Shown here one piece after another: positions 58,554-64,000 of a stretch of DNA of 64,000 nt. Location of the stretch: NCBI GenBank assembly GCA_947685225.1, contig CANTUV010000008.1, forward strand, positions 44,947,501-45,011,500, read 5' to 3'. The notes below the pieces were generated by a model that was given only the letters and a program-made list of their open reading frames with translations, was not told the DNA's origin and ran no database searches. This stretch comes from Garcia nutans. Lineage: Eukaryota > Streptophyta > Magnoliopsida > Malpighiales > Euphorbiaceae. Every line of letters starts with the position of its first letter. The stretch's first letter is position 1. The translations under genes were made by a program, and so were the position numbers.

Positions 58554-59509
58554 AGATAGACAATATTTGAACTCAAATGAGACCTTTGACCAAGTAATGT
58601 GTATGTGCCTATCTGAAGTACAACAATTCTTGCTTACATAGAAATGATTCCGGAGTTTAGTATGGTAATAAAGGTTGTCATGTTATAGATATGTTAATTT
58701 GGAAAATCAAGTCTTAAGGTAAATTGGCATTGATTTGGCAAAGCCAACATTTGATTTCAAAATTCAAAAATCAAAAAGAAAAAAAAATTTACAAAGCCTT
58801 CAAGTTAAGGGGAGCATGTCGAACCATCAAACCTCGAAGGTCACATTGGGAAAAGGAAATGATTATTGGCAAGGTTATGAAGAAGCTACCAGTTTACATA
58901 TTGAAACATAGTTTGAAATGGATATATCCCTTACTATGCTGCTTGGGCCTTACCACTCATGTTCTCAACATCTTGAAGATAAAAGCCATAAATGTGAAGC
59001 ATTCTGTCATTCCAAAGCAAGACCTGAATGGGCATCTAGAAGGAGTCAACGAGAACACTTTAGTTGATCATCTCGATCTGTGAGTTGATAGAATCACTAT
59101 AAATGTTATTCATGCATATCATGCATACATGAGCATATCACATTGTATTTTCTTGTATTGTATTGTCTATTCTTTGTCAAAGTGAACAATAGACACTCTA
59201 TGAAGCAAAGATGAAGCAGGTATAGAATCAGGGGGCATGGGAATCCCATTGCTTGAGGAAGCTCCAGTCATTTTGCAAAAGAAAGAAGAGATGCATGCTT
59301 ATGCAAGAAACTAGACAAAATATAAACATCAATCAGAGCTTACCCGAAAAATCATTGGGGGGCAAGGAGAAGACATAAGGGGCCAGCTAAAAATGGTTGA
59401 ATTTTTGGAAAAAGTGCAAAAGAATGGAACACTAAAACTATCGAAAGAATGAAGATGCAAAACTCAAAAGATCAGTCCAGTTAGAAGAGCTAAAGCCAAC
59501 ATAGGACAA
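58554..59509 (+). other. E2 central region, right of E3, with a 119-codon frame
   Basis: Resumes E2. The frame 58724-59083 (MALIWQSQHLISKFKNQKEK... to ...GVNENTLVDHLDL) has no domain I recognise. E1 has the same DNA (about 12360-12720 reversed) with interruptions, ending in a similar EHLGL. The DNA may be a remnant of the far end of pol, or a conserved non-coding segment. Confidence 0.4.
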
Positions 59510-59880
59510 AAGTTAAAAGGATGAAGATCTAGTTTCAAGGGTGAAGACCCGATGCCAAGGATGAAGATTCACTTTCAAGGGTGAAGACTCGATTTTCAAG
59601 GATAAAGATCCATTTTCAAGGGTGAAGACTTGATGCCAAGGATGAAGATCCACTTTCAAGGATGAAGACCCAATCTCCAAGGATGAAGATCCATTTTCAT
59701 GAGTGAAGACTCGATGCCAAGGATGAAGATCCACTTTCAAGGGTGAAGACCCGATCTCTAGGGATGAAGATCCATTTTCAAGGGTGAAGACTCGATGCCA
59801 AGGATTAAGACCCAATCTCCAATGGATAAAGATCCATTTTCGATGGGTAAAGACCCACAATCCATTAAAGAATGGAACAA
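59510..59880 (+). repeat. E2 tandem array 1
   Basis: Alternating half-units of about 20 bases, AAGGATGAAGATCCACTTTC and AAGGGTGAAGACTCGATGCC, repeated about nine times in pairs. No counterpart was noticed in E1. Confidence 0.85.
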
Positions 59881-59924
59881 CCAGTTAAGCCAGAATTCTC
59901 AACTGATAAAAGGTCAGTCTCGGG

Positions 59925-60660
59925 TCCAGAACTCAAATCATTTTTGAGTCCAAAACTCACTCTGGGTCTAGAACCCAAATTATTTTTAAGTGCATAAGTC
60001 GTTCGGGTCCAGAACCCAAATTATTTTTGAGTCCAGAACTCGCCTAGGTCTATAATTCAAATTATTTTTGAGCCTAGAACTCACTCCGAGTCTAGAATCC
60101 AAATCATTTTTGAGTCCAGAACTCGCTTGGGTACAGAATCCAAATTATTCTAGAGTCTAAAACTCATTTTGGTTCTAGAACCCAAATCATTTTCTAGTTC
60201 AGAACTTGCTCGGGTTCAAAACCCAAATTATTCTAGAGTCCATAACTCATTTTGGGTCTAGAACCCAAATTATTTTTAAAGTCCATAACTTATCCCGGTT
60301 CTAGAACCCAAATTATTTTTAAGTACATAACTTATCCCGGGTCCAGAACCCAAATTATTTTTTAAGTCCATAACTTACCTCGGGTCCAAAATCTAAATTA
60401 TTTTTTAAGTCCAACACTTACCTCGGGTCCAGAACCCAAATTATTTTTTAAGTCCAGAACTTACCTCGGATCTAGAATCTAAATTATTTTTAAGTCCAGA
60501 ACTTACCCTGGGTCCAGAACCCAAATTATTTTTAAAGTCCAAAACTTATCCCCGGTCCAAAACCCAAATTAATTTTAAATCCAGAACTTACCCCGGGTTC
60601 AGAATCTAAATTATTTTTGAGTCCAGAACTCAAACCAACCTTGGGTATGAAGACCAGTTT
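59925..60660 (+). repeat. E2 tandem array 2
   Basis: About 17 units of 41-50 bases around GGGTCCAGAACCCAAATTAT and TTTTAAGTCCAGAACTTACC, directly before the polypurine tract. It corresponds in place and core to the E1 arrays. Confidence 0.85.
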
Positions 60661-60670
60661 AGCTCTAAAC

Positions 60671-60683
60671 CCAGGGGGTAAAC
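60671..60683 (+). other. E2 polypurine tract
   Basis: CCAGGGGGTAAAC directly before TGTAGACC. Confidence 0.65.
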
Positions 60684-62573
60684 TGTAGACCTTTAATTTT
60701 TGATCTAGTCCAGTCCGATATTTTTAAATGGTCTGAAATAATTTTTTGCGGTATAAATTACTTATTTTAATATTTATTATATATTTTACTTAATATTTAT
60801 TATTTATTTTATTTATCATTTATTTATAAATATTTATCATTTATTATTCATTTTAATATTCATTTTACTTGTCATTTATTATTTATTTATATATATAAAT
60901 AAAAAATAAAAAAAATAAAAAAATCGGCGACGGTAGAATCGGCAACGAAAGTCGCTGGCGATGAATTGGCTTAGGCCAATTTGCCGTAGGAACACCTGTG
61001 ATGAATTGGCCTGTTTTGCCTGTGGTGAATTGGCCATGGGCCAATTTTTCGCAGGCAAAACTTACAATGAAACTGTGCCCTGCGAGCAGTTTTGCCTGCT
61101 TCCAGCCCATAGCTCGCTCCCAGCTCGCCCAGTTCCAATTTTGCCCAAGTCGGTACGCAGTTCTCGTCGAAACCTTATTTTACTTGATTTTAAATTTTAT
61201 TTCCAAAATAATTTTTAAATTTCTTAACATACTAGGTTTTTTTATTTTAAATACCTATAAATATCACATTAAAACACATAGAAAAGGGATTTTAGATGGG
61301 ATTGGGACTTTTGGGATCGAAATTTTATTCAAGAACTATTCAAATTCTTTTTGAAAATTTATTCATAACCTCAGACTTGTAGGATTAAGAGGGAGCAAAC
61401 AGCAAAACAATCCATAAAAGGCAGCACACACTGTCTTTGTTATTCTTCAACCAGAATTAAAATTATGGTGGAACCAACAATGGAGGTTTGAGTTTCTTTT
61501 ACCTTTTTATATTTCCAGTAGCCTCATTATTCAATTTGATCAATTTTTTAAGCATACAATGGATGGATTTTTATTTAAAATGAATTGATCAATTGTTCTA
61601 TTTGTCATCTAGTTTCTATCTAAAACCCTAAACCTTAATATTATTTTTCAAAACCCTAAATTCGAAACATCCATTCTCTAGATTCAAACCCTAGTTTATT
61701 TCAAACCTAATCCTTATATCAAACATCCAATAGCCATGTTATTTATTTTACATTAAATATTTCTTAGTTGACTAATCTAGTAATTAAAAAAAAAACCCAA
61801 TTGTTAAACATAAAACCTATAAATTTCTAATTTTATTCAAGAAATCCTAATTGATGCATAAACCCTAAATTCATATACTTACTGCTTTATTTAAATTAGA
61901 TGTATGTTTATTATATACTTTGATCGATGTTTCATGTCCTCGATGAATAATTTATTTATGTTTAATGGTTGGTTATTTTTATTGATTTGCTTTGGTTGTG
62001 AAATATTGTAAGAGGTATGTTTTCCATGTTTTGGGTACCTCATATTGTGAGCATCATGTAATTTAGTTTATTTTAAAGTTTTGGATCAATGTAAAGGACA
62101 CGTTTCCACCTTACAGTGGGTGTCCTATTCAGTTTTAGATATTAGATGGTGTAAGGACATGTTTCCATCCTTGGATGGGTGTCCATTTATTTGTTTTGTT
62201 TAGACATTACTGTGATTTTAATAAAGTATTTATTTATTCTTATGATCGTATGTTGTATGAATAATATCATTATTTTTAAGAATTTTATAATATTAAGACC
62301 TGAAAAGAAGGAAGATTCTAATGAACCAGGGTTGTGGGGGTGCTGGGCCATTTCTCACCTTCCCCACACATACCCAAATTTTCAAACCCATTAGGGGGTT
62401 GGGGATTTCTTAGAAATCGAGTCATACACCCCTTTCTATTTTTCCGGCCTGTCCGGGTGACGAGTCTATTTTCTCCAGGCTTAGGCTCGTGTTCTCTAAG
62501 GCCTTGAGCCTAAACAGTGCCAAAGTCGTAAGAACTATTCCACCGGGAGTGGGGACGAAAATCCCTGCTCACA
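60684..62573 (+). repeat. E2 3' LTR, full length
   Basis: 1,890 bases, TGTAGACCTTT... to ...CCCTGCTCACA. Palindrome cluster 60955-61150, TATAAATA 61256-61263, AAACCCTAA-like motifs at 61620-61870. The inner third (62137-62573) has no counterpart in the truncated 5' LTR. Confidence 0.88.
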
Positions 62574-63147
62574 CCCTCACTATTACACCCATCTTCTTGC
62601 CATTAATTTCACCCTTCCTGGGCTAGACTATGAAGACTTGTGTAGATCTTCTTTGATGCCTTTTATTGAGGTCAACTTGAGCAACCAGTCTCAGCGAACT
62701 TTTTCTTCCATCGAGGCTTTTTGACTTGAGACTAGCATGTCTGAGGTCTCAGTAAGTTCTAATTCTCAGTTCGCTACTCCCTTGCCAAGCAGTCCTCCTA
62801 CTGGCCTATAATCAATGTTTACTGAGACCTACCTTGTGCCTCCTGAGGGTGTTCTCCCTTATTATTGGTTCAAAAATGCCATCTCGTATGCTATTGATGA
62901 TGAAAGGGTTGAAGCCAGGGCTCTTGTGCCTCCAATCCTTGTTGCTCCATTGCCAGAAAATCATCATGAGGTAATTTTTTTTTATTCTTTTACTTTTTGT
63001 TACCTCTTCATTCTCGAATTTTACCCATTCTTCATTATATTTTGTAGTGGCCTGAAGAATGGATTGATCATACCTATATGATGGTACATCATTACGAGGC
63101 TTATCTGTCAACCACTATGAGTCAGCTAGTTGTGGAGCATGGAGGGT
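62574..63147 (+). pseudogene. PMD gene, 3' part after the E2 insertion
   Basis: Resumes with the duplicated CCCTC. Frame 62815-62970 (MFTETYLVPPEGVLPYYWFK... to ...LPENHHE) ends at a GTAATT donor. After TTTTGTAG at 63040-63047 an exon reads WPEEWIDHTYMMVHHYEAYL and STTMSQLVVEHGG, then TGA. Intron 62971-63047 is 77 bases and AT-rich, a normal plant intron. The region before 62815 has stops in all likely frames. Assignment to the same gene rests on continuity across the target duplication. Confidence 0.55.
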
Positions 63148-63279
63148 GATGCTGTCGTGGTAGAAAATAGATTTCTTTTTTGTTACATGTTTTCCTGTTT
63201 ATATAGGATTTATCCTTTATGCTTAACAATGCACTATGATGCATGTGATGTTGTGGATGACTATACTGGGGCAATTTTC

Positions 63280-63342
<63 letters not shown>

Positions 63343-63640
63343 TTTAACTCGTTTGCACACTGTACGGCATGGTCGCGGGCCAGGCAGACGCCACACAATG
63401 TGTGACTATCTGTGCATTGCAAAGATAGCCACCTAACATGCGAATGGGAATTTTTACCTATTTTCTAGTCTTTCCTGCTAATTTTCCAACTGACTGTGCT
63501 ATCATGGAGCCTTTTTTTCAGTCATTCTTTGCATCTATGAACCACGCAATTGGATAAAGTGCACAAAATTAATCTTGGTATATACGATATTGCACCAACC
63601 ATCACATTAAAAGATGTGAAATTGGACAATAATTTTATTC
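63148..63640. other. Non-coding stretch with TTA microsatellite
   Basis: Contains an uninterrupted TTA/ATT run at 63281-63342. No gene recognised. The remainder may be intron or untranslated sequence of the PMD locus. Confidence 0.5.
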
Positions 63641-63660
63641 AGGCTTGTCTAAAATTTTAG

Positions 63661-63960
63661 GATCCTGTGGACCTGTATTTAGATTTGGGGCTATGATGGA
63701 AGAGATGTGCCCTACTTTTTGAGGTGTTTAGTGCTATTTTAGAATGTAACACTGAATCTGAACTGGTGATTCATGAATGTCGTACTGATTATTTTCATGC
63801 CATTCAGAACTTGTTCAACTTGAGCGATGCTGAGGCTTCACCCATGGTAAGAGATGATAAAGTGAATCTATGTGCACTTATCACTGAATTATGGGAGGAT
63901 ACTGAGGACAGAGTGAGACAGAAATTTTGTCTGAGGGCTTTGGCATTTTTTGATTGGTGA
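63661..63960 (+). pseudogene. Unrecognised exon-like frame near window end
   Basis: After CTAAAATTTTAG (63649-63660), an acceptor-like site, the sequence reads DPVDLYLDLGL, a stop, then from 63724 ECNTESELVIHECRTDYFHA and IQNLFNLSDAEASPMVRDDK, to LRALAFFDW and TGA. I do not recognise a family. It is on the same strand as the PMD gene and probably lies inside E4. It could be a further exon or a second captured gene. Confidence 0.35.
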
Positions 63961-64000
63961 ATTTTTGTTCAGAGGAGAGCCAGGTTGAGGCTTGATTGAC

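Larger units (their letters stand above)
43964..62573 (+). mobile_element. E2: pol-less Tat/Ogre-like element (gag only), with E3 inserted
   Basis: Ends TGTAGATCC (43964) and CTGCTCACA (62573), perfect duplication CCCTC (43959-43963 and 62574-62578). Order: 5' LTR truncated at about 45403, leader, gag pseudogene 46510-47399, non-coding region, tandem arrays 59510-60660, polypurine tract 60671-60683, full 3' LTR 60684-62573. Same plan as E1 and homologous to it over leader, gag and central region, but in plus orientation and with a different LTR subfamily. No pol is seen. About 9.7 kb of its length is the E3 array (48812-58553). Loss of the primer binding site means this copy can no longer start reverse transcription. 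Confidence 0.87.

Noticed and set aside
59513..59860. 115-codon repetitive minus-strand frame (HPWHRVFTLENGSSS)
   Set aside because: It is a reading of tandem array 1 without stops, not a gene.
63130..63436. Frames with poly-isoleucine or poly-leucine at the end of the window
   Set aside because: They are readings of the TTA microsatellite 63281-63342.

Overview
This window looks like plant nuclear heterochromatin, probably from a dicot. It is AT-rich and I see no rRNA, tRNA or clearly intact host gene. Almost every base can be assigned to LTR retrotransposons inserted into one another. The species cannot be read from the sequence. All coordinates, repeat counts and LTR comparisons are by-eye readings.

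Layout. Bases 1-6747 hold a broken Ty1/copia pol (629-3215, +) between fragments of long LTRs of the TGTAACACCC type, probably from Ty3/gypsy chromoviruses. One such LTR, called X2 here, has been split by later insertions into 6320-6747, 18580-19283, 34576-35006 and 37752 to about 39110. The insertions are: (i) E1, 6748-18579, minus, a Tat/Ogre-like element with gag remnants but no visible pol, target duplication ATACC, itself holding a solo LTR at 9015-11370 (GGGTG); (ii) a solo LTR, LTR2, 19284-34575 (ACTCG), holding a young 12.5-kb Athila-type element at 20345-32856 (CCGTG); (iii) a solo LTR, LTR3, at 35007-37751. A neighbouring copy of the X2 sequence, X1 (5102-6319), keeps the empty sites of both E1 and LTR2.

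Right of about 39.1 kb are a chromovirus remnant (integrase/chromodomain region, about 40090-40978, minus) and the 3' LTR plus polypurine tract of another Tat-like element, E4 (40980-42355, minus). Antisense to E4 lies a spliced-looking gene with a plant mobile domain (PMD/MAIN-like), 42593-43963. A second pol-less Tat-like element, E2 (43964-62573, +, CCCTC), splits this gene, which resumes at 62574. E2 in turn carries E3 (48812-58553), three 2.97-kb LTRs separated by two identical 417-bp internal domains.

How the parts work. The Athila element encodes gag-protease, reverse transcriptase, RNase H and integrase plus a third ORF, but has three in-frame stops and one frameshift. E1 and E2 have gag remnants only and E3 has no coding capacity, so all three would need enzymes from other elements. 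The points most worth a second look are the chimeric middle LTR of E3, a dimerisation-like hairpin in its internal domain, the promoter-like module before the third Athila ORF, the short palindrome arrays upstream of the TATA box in several LTR families, and the antisense PMD gene in E4.
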